Assembly: GCF_028464225.1 (NCBI RefSeq)
Contig: NZ_JAQPCN010000002.1
Coordinates: 124,001-188,000, forward strand
Source of the DNA: Zeaxanthinibacter sp. PT1
GTDB taxonomy: Bacteria > Bacteroidota > Bacteroidia > Flavobacteriales > Flavobacteriaceae
Length of the DNA stretch: 64,000 nucleotides
Reading direction: 5' to 3'
The position numbers and the translations under genes were made by a program. Under the pieces are notes generated by a model. That model saw only the letters and a program-made list of their open reading frames with translations. It was not told the origin of the DNA and searched no databases. Shown here in pieces: positions 52,807 to 62,006 of this stretch. Within the stretch, counting starts at the first letter, position 1, and every line of letters begins with the position of its first letter.

Positions 52807-53626
52807 GCTCCCTGTATCACAAATCATCGAAAACATCGAGAGAGAAATTCCCTTCCATGCCATGGCAGAGGATAACTCTTTCCAGGTAAAAATAGAGCAT
52901 TACGCCCCGTACCTCTGCGGGGCTGTTCACGACGGGCATCAATTCCGACAATCCTTATTGTCATACTGCCTGCATTCAGAATACGAGCGTTGGTACGAAG
53001 AGGACCCCTGTACACTGCAAATGATTGCCGATCATCCCATGGTGATCGCAGGCTGTGACAGTAGGTTCGAGTACGATCTTAATCGTCCGCCAGAACTCGC
53101 GATCTATAAGGATGCCTGGGGTAAATTGCTCTGGAAAAATCCACTCCCTGAAGACGAAATTAAGATCAGCCAGGGGAAGCATAAAGCCTTCTACGAGGTG
53201 ACCCGTGCACTGGTAGCCAAAATGGAAGAACGCTACGGCAAGGCATTGGTATTTGACATGCACAGTTACAATTGGAAACGCTGGCAGCGAGAAGTGCCCA
53301 CCTGGAACCTGGGTACGGCAAATATTGATAACAAACGATTTGGTCCAATAGCCGAATCCTGGTGTAAACTCCTGGGTCAGATGGAGCTGCCGGGAGCACT
53401 CAGGTCTACCTCCAAGATCAATGATACCTTCCAGGGGAACGGGTATTTCCTGAAGTTTATAACCAACAATTTTGACCATACGCTGGTTTTAGCCACAGAG
53501 ATCGCTAAGATCTATTGTGACGAGTTAAACGGGGAGATCTATCCTGAGGTGGTTAAAGCCGTAACGGGGCAGCTGAAGGAATTTATACCTTTGCAGCACA
53601 GAATATTTGAAGAAACGATATTATGA
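52799..53626 (+). CDS. N-formylglutamate amidohydrolase family protein
   Basis: A 275-aa hydrolase of the HutG-like N-formylglutamate amidohydrolase family, related to the AmiA/M14-like metallocarboxypeptidase fold. LCGAVHDGHQF, AGCDSRFEYDLNRPPE near residue 85 and LVFDMHSYN near 155 supply putative metal ligands and the substrate-binding arginine. The family hydrolyses N-formyl-L-glutamate to glutamate and formate, but members linked to ATP-grasp ligases have other substrates, which are unknown. It overlaps both flanking genes (eight and four bases), so it is tightly coupled. Confidence 0.82.
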   Translation: MLKLPVSQIIENIEREIPFHAMAEDNSFQVKIEHYAPYLCGAVHDGHQFRQSLLSYCLHSEYERWYEEDPCTLQMIADHPMVIAGCDSRFEYDLNRPPELAIYKDAWGKLLWKNPLPEDEIKISQGKHKAFYEVTRALVAKMEERYGKALVFDMHSYNWKRWQREVPTWNLGTANIDNKRFGPIAESWCKLLGQMELPGALRSTSKINDTFQGNGYFLKFITNNFDHTLVLATEIAKIYCDELNGEIYPEVVKAVTGQLKEFIPLQHRIFEETIL

Positions 53627-54786
53627 TCAGTGAACAGGAATTGCAGAAGTCTCATTCCGGTTTGATGGAGATCGATACACAGTTGGACCGCTTGGTAAAA
53701 CGGATCGAATTGCTCAATTATGTGAACCCACAGAATATAGAGAAGGAAAAGAATCGCTTTTTTGCCTCCAAGTATACGGAAACTCCAGTGTTCCGATATC
53801 CCAAGCTTAAATTTGATCCCCTGAAACTACATCGTTTACTGTTCTCCTTAAGACTGGAAAGGATAGAAGATGAGGAAATCTACCGCATGTACAGGGACAT
53901 TGTGTATTTCTATGCCAATATGGTACAGTGCATAGAGACCATAGGGAGTGGTCGCAAGTTCTACTACAATTCACTCAGGGTGTACGGAACACCTACAGAG
54001 AAGGATGTGCAGAATGCAAAATTCATCTTGCATTTTGAAAATGATCCCCCTTCTCCGGACCTGGAAAAAGTATTTAGTCCTGAGGATGCCAGGGGTTATT
54101 TCGAGGAATTTTCCAGTCGCTATTCTTTTCCGCTAAATATCCGGTTCTCAACAAATATCGCGGCGGATGCCATGGTAAGCAATGCAACCCAATCTTTGTT
54201 GTTAAAGCGGAATGCCAAGTTCAGCAAGAACCAGTTACAGACCCTGGCTAACCATGAAATAGGGGTACACCTGGTCACCACTTTTAACGCGCAGAACCAG
54301 CCCTTAAAAATATTTTCAAATGGTTTTCCGAAGAATGTTGAAACCCAGGAAGGCCTGGCAGTCTTCAGTGAATACATGAGTGGAGCCTTAACCTTGAAAA
54401 GGCTTAAAGAGTTAGCATACAGGGTGTTGGCATCCGATAGCTTAATTAAAGGTTATAGTTTTCAGGACACTTTTGACCTGATCCATTCCCAGTATAAACT
54501 GAATAGAGATGATGCCTTCAACATCACCTTGAGAGCACATAGGGGAGGAGGTTTTACCAAAGACCGGCTCTATCTCAGCGGGCTGCGTAAGATCTACAAA
54601 AGATACAGCAGGCAGGAGTCTAACAATATATTGCTAAGTGGAAAGGTTTCCATAGATTTCGAGGACGAGATCGCTTATTTACAAGCAAAAGGCCTGGCCA
54701 CTGAAAATGCCTACGAGAACCTGGCTTTTCAAGAGAACCTGAATAGTAATACCAAACTCGATTTTATCCTAAATAACCTGAAATAA
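53623..54786 (+). CDS. DUF1704 HExxxH metallopeptidase-like protein (TIGR02421, QEGLA motif)
   Basis: A 387-aa protein of the family once named for effects on flavohemoglobin expression. The zinc site is non-canonical: H211-E212-I-G-V-H216 (HExxxH) followed by E243 in the QEGLA motif, which would be the third ligand. The eukaryotic DUF1704 protein MATCAP, a tubulin tyrosine carboxypeptidase, uses the same HExxxH arrangement. I therefore expect carboxypeptidase-type activity on a short peptide or a peptide tail; the substrate is unknown. Starts on the stop of the amidohydrolase gene (ATGA). Confidence 0.84.
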   Translation: MISEQELQKSHSGLMEIDTQLDRLVKRIELLNYVNPQNIEKEKNRFFASKYTETPVFRYPKLKFDPLKLHRLLFSLRLERIEDEEIYRMYRDIVYFYANMVQCIETIGSGRKFYYNSLRVYGTPTEKDVQNAKFILHFENDPPSPDLEKVFSPEDARGYFEEFSSRYSFPLNIRFSTNIAADAMVSNATQSLLLKRNAKFSKNQLQTLANHEIGVHLVTTFNAQNQPLKIFSNGFPKNVETQEGLAVFSEYMSGALTLKRLKELAYRVLASDSLIKGYSFQDTFDLIHSQYKLNRDDAFNITLRAHRGGGFTKDRLYLSGLRKIYKRYSRQESNNILLSGKVSIDFEDEIAYLQAKGLATENAYENLAFQENLNSNTKLDFILNNLK

Positions 54787-54790
54787 GATT

Positions 54791-55225
54791 TCAGCTGTCC
54801 AAGAAGCGAGCCTGGAGATCGGGAGTGGGTATCATACAGGCTTCTTTTCTTCCGAACCAACGGTACCTGTTCCTGGCCACGAGGTCGTATACAGCATCGC
54901 GAAGGGGTCTTGGGATCCATTCAAAAATAGCCAGCAGCTTCCAGCCACCGCCAAAGGCCTGTCCTATCTTAAGAGCGGCATCGGATTTGGCGTAGTAAGC
55001 CACAGAGGGCTCAATAAGGATGATGGAGTCTAGCTCTTCTGTATTAATTCTTCTTTCCAAGACCAGCTGCTGCCCCACATTGCTCTGCAGTGATGCAAAG
55101 ACAAACTGGTGGGACTTATCCCGGCGAATCACGAATTGCACAGCTCCGTTGCAGAGGTTGCAGACCCCGTCAAATAGGATGATCTTCTTATTCCGGTTAA
55201 GGGATTCCATGGTGTAAAAATACAT
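54791..55225 (-). CDS. DCC family thiol-disulfide oxidoreductase-like protein (DUF393)
   Basis: A 144-aa thioredoxin-like protein with the family motif DGVCNLCN (CxxC) near residue 20 and an AALKIGQAFGGGWKLL segment. Function unproven; redox activity is inferred from the CxxC. The ATG five codons downstream (55210, MESLNRNKK) is an equally good start. It converges with the DUF1704 gene with four bases between stops. Confidence 0.85.
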   Translation of the reverse strand: MYFYTMESLNRNKKIILFDGVCNLCNGAVQFVIRRDKSHQFVFASLQSNVGQQLVLERRINTEELDSIILIEPSVAYYAKSDAALKIGQAFGGGWKLLAIFEWIPRPLRDAVYDLVARNRYRWFGRKEACMIPTPDLQARFLDS

Positions 55226-55285
55226 TAACGATCACAGATATACACTATGTTCACTATGTGAAAAATTTTGAATCTGCAGCCCTTG

Positions 55286-57460
55286 CTATTTCTTTTTCAT
55301 TACCAATTCCAATTTGGACATATTTACCCTGGTGGTAAACTGCCCGTAATTGACTACCGCTTCTTTCTTTTCGATAGTGTCTATGGTGCCAACGGCCTTA
55401 CCATCAGTTAGCCGGACACGGTCCCCGACCGCAAGTACGGGTTTCGGGGCTTGTTTTTGCTTTACATCGGCTTTCTTTTTAGCTTTTTCTTTCTTTTTCC
55501 GGATGTTTTCTACCTGAACCTCCGCTTCTTTAGCAACCTGCTCCTGTTTTACCTTCTTAGCTTTTGCTTCTTTAGCGGATGTCTTCTTCTTTTTACTGTT
55601 CTCTGTTTCTACGATCCTCAACAGTTCTGATACCAATGGTCTTTTCTTCTTATCTACAAAATAGCGTTCCGCGGCAGTGTGTACCTTATTGCCTAGGTGG
55701 ATCATCCGCTGGTTATGGTCATAGAGTTCCTGGTAGCTTTCCAGCTTAGTCTTTACTCTGTCCTTCAATTCTTCCAGTTTACGGGCTTCTTCGCGTGCCT
55801 TACTCTCCTCAACTTGAAGCCTGGAGCCTGTTTCAGCCATTTTACTGCGTTCTTTCTGCATCTTGGCTATGGTGGCATCAAACCGTAGTTTACCGCGCTC
55901 TATCTTCTTCTTTGCCTTGTTGATCAGGCTGTAGGGTATCCCGTTTTTCTGGGCCACTTCAAAAGTAAAAGAACTTCCCGCCTGGCCCAGCATAAGCTGG
56001 TAGGTTGGCTCCAGGGTGCTGCTGTCAAACAGCATGTTGGCATTTGTCATGTGCGGTAATTCATCCGCCAGTAGCTTAAGGTTGGCGTAATGCGTTGTAA
56101 TTACTCCGTATGATCCACGTTCGTAGAAGACCTCGAGACAGGCTTCGGCCAGCGCCCCTCCCAGTTCCGGGTCACTTCCTGTCCCGAATTCGTCGATAAG
56201 GAAGAGGGTCTCATTATCGCATAAGCGCAAGAAACGGTTCATGTTCTTTAAGCGGTAGCTATAAGTGCTCAGGTGATTTTCAATGCTCTGGTTGTCCCCG
56301 ATATCGGTCAGAATTTTAGAAAAGAGACATACGGTACTACGCTCGTGAACAGGGATCAGCATCCCGCTTTGCAGCATTAGTTGTAGCAATCCTATAGTTT
56401 TCAAAGTAATACTCTTTCCCCCGGCATTAGGTCCCGAGATAGCAATGATCCTGTTCTCCGGATGTAGGGAGATGGTCTGTGGCCAGGTCTTTTCCTTTTT
56501 CTTCTTGTTCGACAAGAATAGCAAGGGGTGGTAGGCATCCCTGAGATACCATTGTTTTTCAGTATTGATCTCCGGCATCAGTCCACCCATTTCATCCGCA
56601 TACTTGGCTTTGGCCGCTGTAAGGTCCATATGAGTCAGGTAGGCCTGGTACGATTTTAATACCGGACGCCAGGGCCTGATACGGTAGGTAAGCTGGTTCA
56701 GGATGCGGTGAACTTCCTCTTTTTCATCCATTTCCAGGTGCTCTAATTCCTGGCTGTACCGTAATACGTTATCGGGCTCTATATAAACAATACTGCCGGT
56801 CTTAGATGTTCCCATCACCCTTCCTTTTACTTTTTTCCTGTGCATGGACCGCACGGCAAGGACCCTGCGATTCTCCACCACCGATTCGCGAATCTCATCC
56901 AGGTAATCTGAAGCCTGTCCGGATTGCAGGGCGGAGACAAAGCTCTGGTTGATCTGGCTTTTCACGGTTTGCATCTGTCGTCGTATCCTGCCTAATGCTT
57001 CAGATGCATCATCACGTACTTCACCAAAACGGTCTATAACCCCTTCGATCATGGCCGCTACTTCGGTATCCTCTTCAACCGATAGGGATAGTCCATGGAG
57101 CAGCGGATAGTATTCTTTAAATTTCTTAAAGAACTTCTTCTGGTCTGCAACCACAGCACATAGCGAGGCAATCCTGCGAAATCCCTGTATCTCCAAGGTT
57201 GTATTTTCTATGGCAAGCAGGCGCAACTCTGCATTGATCTCGTCAAAACCATGAGCCGGGATTCGGTTATCCGTCGTAAAAGATGATAGGTATTCTGATG
57301 TTTGTCCCAGCGAGGTCAATATTGCTTCTCTCTCCCCATAGGGAACCAGTGCAAGTGCTGCATCCTTCCCGGGAGTTGTTGCGCAGCGGGAGGAGATTTG
57401 TTTTAAGACTGTTGGAAATTCAAGGTCTTCCAGGGTTTTTTTGCGGATCTTGTGCTTCAA
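55286..57460 (-). CDS. mutS2: Endonuclease MutS2-like protein lacking the Smr domain
   Basis: MutS-family ATPase acting on recombination intermediates, and on collided ribosomes in some species. From TTG at 57460 it is 724 aa, starting KHKIRKKTLEDLEFPTV as expected. A longer reading from 57499 is unlikely because TAnnTTTG lies inside it (57487-57494). The core and clamp helices are followed by Walker A SGPNAGGKS near residue 340, LIDEFGTGSDPELG and a long lysine-rich coiled coil. The end is a KOW-like segment (AVGDRVRLTDGKAVGTI); the C-terminal Smr nuclease domain of classical MutS2 is absent, so the endonuclease name is uncertain. Confidence 0.88.
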   Translation of the reverse strand: MKHKIRKKTLEDLEFPTVLKQISSRCATTPGKDAALALVPYGEREAILTSLGQTSEYLSSFTTDNRIPAHGFDEINAELRLLAIENTTLEIQGFRRIASLCAVVADQKKFFKKFKEYYPLLHGLSLSVEEDTEVAAMIEGVIDRFGEVRDDASEALGRIRRQMQTVKSQINQSFVSALQSGQASDYLDEIRESVVENRRVLAVRSMHRKKVKGRVMGTSKTGSIVYIEPDNVLRYSQELEHLEMDEKEEVHRILNQLTYRIRPWRPVLKSYQAYLTHMDLTAAKAKYADEMGGLMPEINTEKQWYLRDAYHPLLFLSNKKKKEKTWPQTISLHPENRIIAISGPNAGGKSITLKTIGLLQLMLQSGMLIPVHERSTVCLFSKILTDIGDNQSIENHLSTYSYRLKNMNRFLRLCDNETLFLIDEFGTGSDPELGGALAEACLEVFYERGSYGVITTHYANLKLLADELPHMTNANMLFDSSTLEPTYQLMLGQAGSSFTFEVAQKNGIPYSLINKAKKKIERGKLRFDATIAKMQKERSKMAETGSRLQVEESKAREEARKLEELKDRVKTKLESYQELYDHNQRMIHLGNKVHTAAERYFVDKKKRPLVSELLRIVETENSKKKKTSAKEAKAKKVKQEQVAKEAEVQVENIRKKKEKAKKKADVKQKQAPKPVLAVGDRVRLTDGKAVGTIDTIEKKEAVVNYGQFTTRVNMSKLELVMKKK

Positions 57461-57486
57461 AGTATATTGCAATAATTTTAGAGGTA

Positions 57487-57494
57487 CAAAAATA
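57487..57494 (-). promoter_or_regulatory. Candidate -7 element for mutS2
   Basis: TATTTTTG on the minus strand, 27 bases before the proposed TTG start at 57460 and 13 bases from the ung ATG on the other strand. No TTG at ideal spacing. Supports the downstream start of mutS2. Confidence 0.4.
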
Positions 57495-57506
57495 CCCAAA
57501 TTAACG

Positions 57507-58172
57507 ATGAAATTACACCTACCGGGCAGATGGTCTGATGCTTTATCAGAGGAATGTAAAAAACCCTACTTTGAATCGCTTATGCGGTTTGTACAGGGCG
57601 AATACAGAGACAATACATGTTTTCCCCCTGGGGAGCAAATATTCCGGGCCTTTGATCAGCTACCGTACGAAGAAGTAAAAGTCGTGATCCTGGGCCAGGA
57701 CCCTTACCACGGTTATGGGCAGGCTGACGGACTTTGTTTTTCTGTGGGGGCTAAGGATTCTCTCCCTCCATCATTAGTCAATATTTACAAGGAGTTAGCC
57801 CAGGACCTGGGCCGGGAAGTACCAGCAAATGGTGATTTAAGTCATTGGGCACGGCAAGGTGTTTTGCTGCTTAACGCAACCCTTACGGTAAGGGAAAAGC
57901 AAGCCGGGAGCCACCAGGGCAAGGGATGGGAGAAATTCACCGACGCCATTATCCGCGTACTCAACGAGGATAAAACGGGCTTAATTTTCCTGTTATGGGG
58001 GGGATACGCCAGGAAGAAGGTAAAGCTGATCGATTCTGAAAAGCATTATATTCTCACTTCAGGCCATCCTTCACCACTCAGTGCCAATCGTGGTTATTGG
58101 TTCGGGAACAAGCATTTCAGTAAAACCAACCAATTATTACTAAAGCAGGGGAAACCTGCTATTGAATGGTAA
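57507..58172 (+). CDS. ung: Uracil-DNA glycosylase, family 1
   Basis: Removes uracil from DNA to start base-excision repair. From the ATG at 57507 it is 221 aa, the usual UNG size; the frame is open further upstream to 57441 but that part reads into mutS2 and is not expected. The catalytic aspartate is D65 in GQDPYHG; the Leu-loop GHPSPLSANRGYWFG and the uracil-binding LLWGGYARKK are intact. It is head-to-head with mutS2. It converges with the substrate-binding-like gene, stops adjacent. Confidence 0.96.
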   Translation: MKLHLPGRWSDALSEECKKPYFESLMRFVQGEYRDNTCFPPGEQIFRAFDQLPYEEVKVVILGQDPYHGYGQADGLCFSVGAKDSLPPSLVNIYKELAQDLGREVPANGDLSHWARQGVLLLNATLTVREKQAGSHQGKGWEKFTDAIIRVLNEDKTGLIFLLWGGYARKKVKLIDSEKHYILTSGHPSPLSANRGYWFGNKHFSKTNQLLLKQGKPAIEW

Positions 58173-59027
58173 TTACGACTTTTTCCAAAGCAAGTCTGAT
58201 ACCGCTGCCTTTTCGTCAATAAGCTTTAAGTAAAGAAGTGTATTGCTCACATTTTCAATAACTTCCTCGCTGATCTGTTTCTGGCTCCAACGGGTGGAGG
58301 ATAACCAGATCCGTATATCTTCCAGTTGTTGCCCGTATCTGTTAGAAAGTGTACGGTCTATGCTAGGAATATTCCTGAACTCGCTGGTATAATTATCCAT
58401 AATTTCCAGGATGTGTTCCAGTGTACCGGGTTCTTTTTCCAGGAAACGGTGGTTGGCCGCAATGACGAAACAAGGCCAGGGTGTAGGGCAGTCACCCAGT
58501 CTCCTGAAAATCCCCTCATCTACAAGAGGTTTGGTCGTAAAATGTTCCCACATAAAGTAGTCTGCTTCCTTTTTACTCAATGCTTCAATAGCACCCTCGA
58601 GGTGCTGAATTTCTTTGAATTTCAGGGATTTGGTGTCCCAGCCCTGTTGCCTGGCATTTACAAAAGCCATCAGGTGGCTTCCACTGCCAAACCTGCTTAT
58701 CGCTGCCCTGGCATGCTGTAGTTCCTCTACCTTCTGGTAATGACTCTGGGCAGCCACGTGTATACCCCATTGCAGGGGAGTGGATATATATTCCCTAACA
58801 ATTTTAGCCTCCAGGCCTTCCGTGATCTTTTTAACGATGCCTTCGGTCAATACAATAGCCACGTCTGCTTCTCCTGCTTCCAGCATATCGCACATCCTAC
58901 CCGTACCTTGCGGAATATCGGTCCATTCAAGGTCTATACCCCGGTCTTCAAAAGCCCCCTCCTCAATGGCCAGGTGCCAGGGAAGGTTAAAATGTTCGGG
59001 GACTCCTATAACATTAACTTTTTTCAT
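58173..59027 (-). CDS. Cytosolic NMT1/THI5-like substrate-binding protein
   Basis: A 284-aa periplasmic-binding-protein fold of the ABC-transporter SsuA/THI5-like type: MKKVNVIGVPEHFNLPWHLAIEEGAFEDRG at the start, EAGEADVAIVLTEGIVKK near residue 55, HARAAISRFGSGSHLMA near 105. It has no signal peptide or lipobox, so it should be cytoplasmic, and no permease or ATPase is near. Possible roles are a ligand sensor or a THI5-like biosynthetic enzyme. It overlaps ppk1 by four bases on the same strand, suggesting linked expression. Confidence 0.8.
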   Translation of the reverse strand: MKKVNVIGVPEHFNLPWHLAIEEGAFEDRGIDLEWTDIPQGTGRMCDMLEAGEADVAIVLTEGIVKKITEGLEAKIVREYISTPLQWGIHVAAQSHYQKVEELQHARAAISRFGSGSHLMAFVNARQQGWDTKSLKFKEIQHLEGAIEALSKKEADYFMWEHFTTKPLVDEGIFRRLGDCPTPWPCFVIAANHRFLEKEPGTLEHILEIMDNYTSEFRNIPSIDRTLSNRYGQQLEDIRIWLSSTRWSQKQISEEVIENVSNTLLYLKLIDEKAAVSDLLWKKS

Positions 59028-61066
59028 AGATCTTGTTTTACTTCAAGTTTAGATTTGAGAAATTCGTAGATCTTGTATTGGGACCGGATATCTTTTTCAG
59101 CTGGAGATTTGGCCACGAAAGCATTAGAATCTTCAACATCTATGATTCGCGCTTTAACGTTATCTGCTAATTGTATATCCAGTACCTGTTTTAATTCTTT
59201 AAAAATATCAGGATCAAGAATGGGTGTAAGCACCTCTATTCGTTTGTCGAGGTTACGTGTCATCCAGTCTGCCGACCCCATGTACATTTTCGGCTCACCA
59301 TCATTATAAAAATAATAGATCCTGCCGTGCTCCAGGTAACGGTCTATAATACTGGTGATCTTCAACTCGCCCTGGGAGCTTCCTTCTTCCATTACCGGCG
59401 GTACCAGGCAACAAAACCCCCGGACCAAAAGTCGTATATCCACACCTTTGGCATGTGCTTTATAGAGCTCGTCGATCATTCCCTTGTCTTCCAGACTGTT
59501 CATCTTGGCGATGACCAGTGCTTTTTTACCCGCTCTTTTGTTCCTGATCTCGTTCTCTATCAACTCCCTAAAAGTGCTTCGGGTATTGTATGGAGAGGCC
59601 ATTAAATATTTCAGCTTGGGGATGATCAGCTTTTTCTCGAGTACAAGGAACACCTGGGCGAGGTCGTCCGTTATTCGCCTGTCTGCAGTGAAAAGCCCGT
59701 GATCACAATAAATCTTAGATGTTTTAGCATTAAAATTCCCTGTACCTATATATCCATAGCGCATTATACCGCCCTCTTCTTCACGCTCTATCATGGCAAT
59801 TTTTGCATGGACCTTGATATTGGGTACGCTGAATATTACCTTGGCGCCGCTTTCTTCAAATGTCTTTCCCCAGTGAATATTATTCTCTTCGTCAAAACGG
59901 GCCTTGGCTTCCACGAACACGATGACTTCTTTCCCCTTCTTCAATGCACTTAACAGGGCATCGGTAAGGGTCGATTCTTTTGCAATGCGGTAAAGTGATA
60001 TTTTTATACTGACCACCTGTTCATCTTCTGACGCCTGCCGAATAAAATTTTCAAGTACCGCGAAATCCTGATAGGGATAATGGGTTAGATAATCTTTGCG
60101 TTTTAAGGCAGTGAAGTAATCCGAGATACCGGCTAATTCAGGGTGGGGAAGGGGAGGCATTTCGGAATATTTCAAATCGGGTTCGTCCAGTGAAAGGCTA
60201 AAATCCATAAAATCGGAGAAATTGTGATATTTACCTCCGGGGAACATGTCTATTTTACTGATGCCCAACTTCTTCATGAGTGCCGTACAGAGTTCCTTGG
60301 GCATGCTATCGTCGTATAACAGCCGAGTAGGCTGCCCGGAAGTCCTCTGGTCTAAGGAACTGTAAATCCGTTCTACCAGGGCAGTATCCGAGGTTTCGTC
60401 TTCCAGGTAAAGTTCTGCGTCCCGTGATAATTTTATAGAATATGCATTGATGATCTTCCGGTCCTTAAAGAGTTGTTGCAGATGCGGGCGAACCACGTCA
60501 TCCAGGAAGATAAAATGTTTGTACTTTCCGGGAAGTTGAATAAAACGACCATGTTTGTCTGAGGGTAGAAAGACCAGTGAAAAGGATCCGTCTTCAAAGG
60601 CGACCAAAAGGTATATTTTCCCGTTCTCCAGATCTTCGGAATCAAAATTATGGAGCACATTACAATCATCTATTACTTCCTCAGTGAAGAGATTGTCCAT
60701 ATACTTAAGCTGCTCTTCAGTACAACTTTCGGGAGTTTCAAAATAGATATCATGTTGCTTTAATCCTGCATAGATTTGGTTAAGGATTTTACCGAACCTG
60801 CATTGTTGGATATGAACCTCTTTAAGAATCTGTTTCAGGGTCTTATTAGACCTGGTCATCAGTTTCTTACGTAATTTCTTGTCTACCTTTTTTAACTGGC
60901 GGAGCTGTGAGATCCTTACCCTGAAATATTCATCCAGGTTAGAAGAAAAAATCGAAAGAAATTTTAGTCGCTCCAATAAGGGAGTATCCGGGTTTTCTGC
61001 TTCCTGAAGAACCCGCTCATTAAAGGACAGCCAATTGACATCCCTGTGCTTATACGATTTTTCCAC
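59024..61066 (-). CDS. ppk1: Polyphosphate kinase 1
   Basis: Makes polyphosphate from ATP via a phosphohistidine. At 680 aa and starting at GTG, it holds the four PPK1 domains. The C1 catalytic region has EARFDEENNIHWGKTFEESG and PNIKVHAKIAMI (phosphorylated histidine), then RYGYIGTGNFNAKTSKIYCDHGLF; C2 carries DRYLEHGRIYYFYND and SADWMTRNLDKRIEVL. Downstream and overlapping by four bases is a cytosolic binding-protein-like gene. Confidence 0.95.
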   Translation of the reverse strand: MEKSYKHRDVNWLSFNERVLQEAENPDTPLLERLKFLSIFSSNLDEYFRVRISQLRQLKKVDKKLRKKLMTRSNKTLKQILKEVHIQQCRFGKILNQIYAGLKQHDIYFETPESCTEEQLKYMDNLFTEEVIDDCNVLHNFDSEDLENGKIYLLVAFEDGSFSLVFLPSDKHGRFIQLPGKYKHFIFLDDVVRPHLQQLFKDRKIINAYSIKLSRDAELYLEDETSDTALVERIYSSLDQRTSGQPTRLLYDDSMPKELCTALMKKLGISKIDMFPGGKYHNFSDFMDFSLSLDEPDLKYSEMPPLPHPELAGISDYFTALKRKDYLTHYPYQDFAVLENFIRQASEDEQVVSIKISLYRIAKESTLTDALLSALKKGKEVIVFVEAKARFDEENNIHWGKTFEESGAKVIFSVPNIKVHAKIAMIEREEEGGIMRYGYIGTGNFNAKTSKIYCDHGLFTADRRITDDLAQVFLVLEKKLIIPKLKYLMASPYNTRSTFRELIENEIRNKRAGKKALVIAKMNSLEDKGMIDELYKAHAKGVDIRLLVRGFCCLVPPVMEEGSSQGELKITSIIDRYLEHGRIYYFYNDGEPKMYMGSADWMTRNLDKRIEVLTPILDPDIFKELKQVLDIQLADNVKARIIDVEDSNAFVAKSPAEKDIRSQYKIYEFLKSKLEVKQDL

Positions 61067-61123
61067 TACGCTGTTTTGAGGGTAAAAATACGGATAAGTT
61101 CAGCAGCCAATTTGCTATATTGG

Positions 61124-62005
61124 TTAAACAAATGACGCTACAGTCAAATGTTCCAACACGTATTCGATCAGTTTTTTAACGGCTTTCTCAGGGTCTTCAG
61201 AAAATGTTCCATTGTAGCGGTTGGCCAGAATACAGTTCATGGAAACAGCTTGGTGACCCAGCAGCCTTGAAAGCCCGTAGATTCCCGAGGTCTCCATTTC
61301 CAGGTTGGTAATCATTCGGTCCTTATACCGAAAGGAGGACAGTTTGTGATTGAGATCAGGATCCTGTAGCTCTAATCTCAGCTTCCTGCCCTGGGGCCCG
61401 TAGAATCCTACTTTTGTTGCCGTAACCCCCATCAACACCTGCTCAGAAGCAAATAGTTGCAGCAGTTCGTCATCGGCCTTGATCACGTATGGAGTAGATT
61501 TAGCCGTAGACCACTGGGTATATTCAAGGAAAGCCTGTTGAACTTCGTGGTGTTGCAGGTGAGAACTATCGTAGAAGTGAAGCAAATTATCAAATCCTAT
61601 GGCGTATTCGCTCATCAGGAAGGTATCTACTTCGATCTCGGGTTGCAGAGCACCGGAGGTTCCGACACGTATAAGTTTCAGCTGCCGTAAATCTTCCTTT
61701 ACTTTTCGCGTTTTAAAATCGATATTGACCAGGGCGTCTAGTTCGTTCAGGACGATATCGATATTATCTGTTCCGATCCCTGTAGAGATAACGGTGAGCC
61801 GTTTACCCTTATAATGCCCGGTTTGGGTGACAAATTCGCGTTTTCCTTTTTTGACTTCGACAGAGTCAAAATAGGAAGTGACCATAGCGACACGGTCTGG
61901 ATCACCGACAGTAATGATGGTGTCTGCGATATCTTCCGGATGTAAATTTAAATGATAGATACTCTGATCCTCGTTGAGGATTAATTCTGAGGGAAGTAAA
62001 GGCAT
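61124..62005 (-). CDS. Nucleoside phosphorylase, uridine phosphorylase-like
   Basis: Cleaves a nucleoside with phosphate. The 293-aa protein has the NP-I fold: TVGDPDRVAMV near residue 33, VISTGIGTDNIDIVLNEL near 75, RVGTSGALQPEIEVD near 112 and EMETSGIYGLSRLLGH near 235 (the ribose-binding EMET motif). Uridine versus purine preference cannot be decided. Starts one base after the DUF1835 gene ends on the same strand, so an operon is likely. Confidence 0.88.
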   Translation of the reverse strand: MPLLPSELILNEDQSIYHLNLHPEDIADTIITVGDPDRVAMVTSYFDSVEVKKGKREFVTQTGHYKGKRLTVISTGIGTDNIDIVLNELDALVNIDFKTRKVKEDLRQLKLIRVGTSGALQPEIEVDTFLMSEYAIGFDNLLHFYDSSHLQHHEVQQAFLEYTQWSTAKSTPYVIKADDELLQLFASEQVLMGVTATKVGFYGPQGRKLRLELQDPDLNHKLSSFRYKDRMITNLEMETSGIYGLSRLLGHQAVSMNCILANRYNGTFSEDPEKAVKKLIEYVLEHLTVASFV

Positions 62006-62006
62006 A

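Noticed and set aside
57441-57506. Upstream extension of ung
   Set aside because: It reads into mutS2 and precedes the conserved UNG start; 221 aa from 57507 is the family length.
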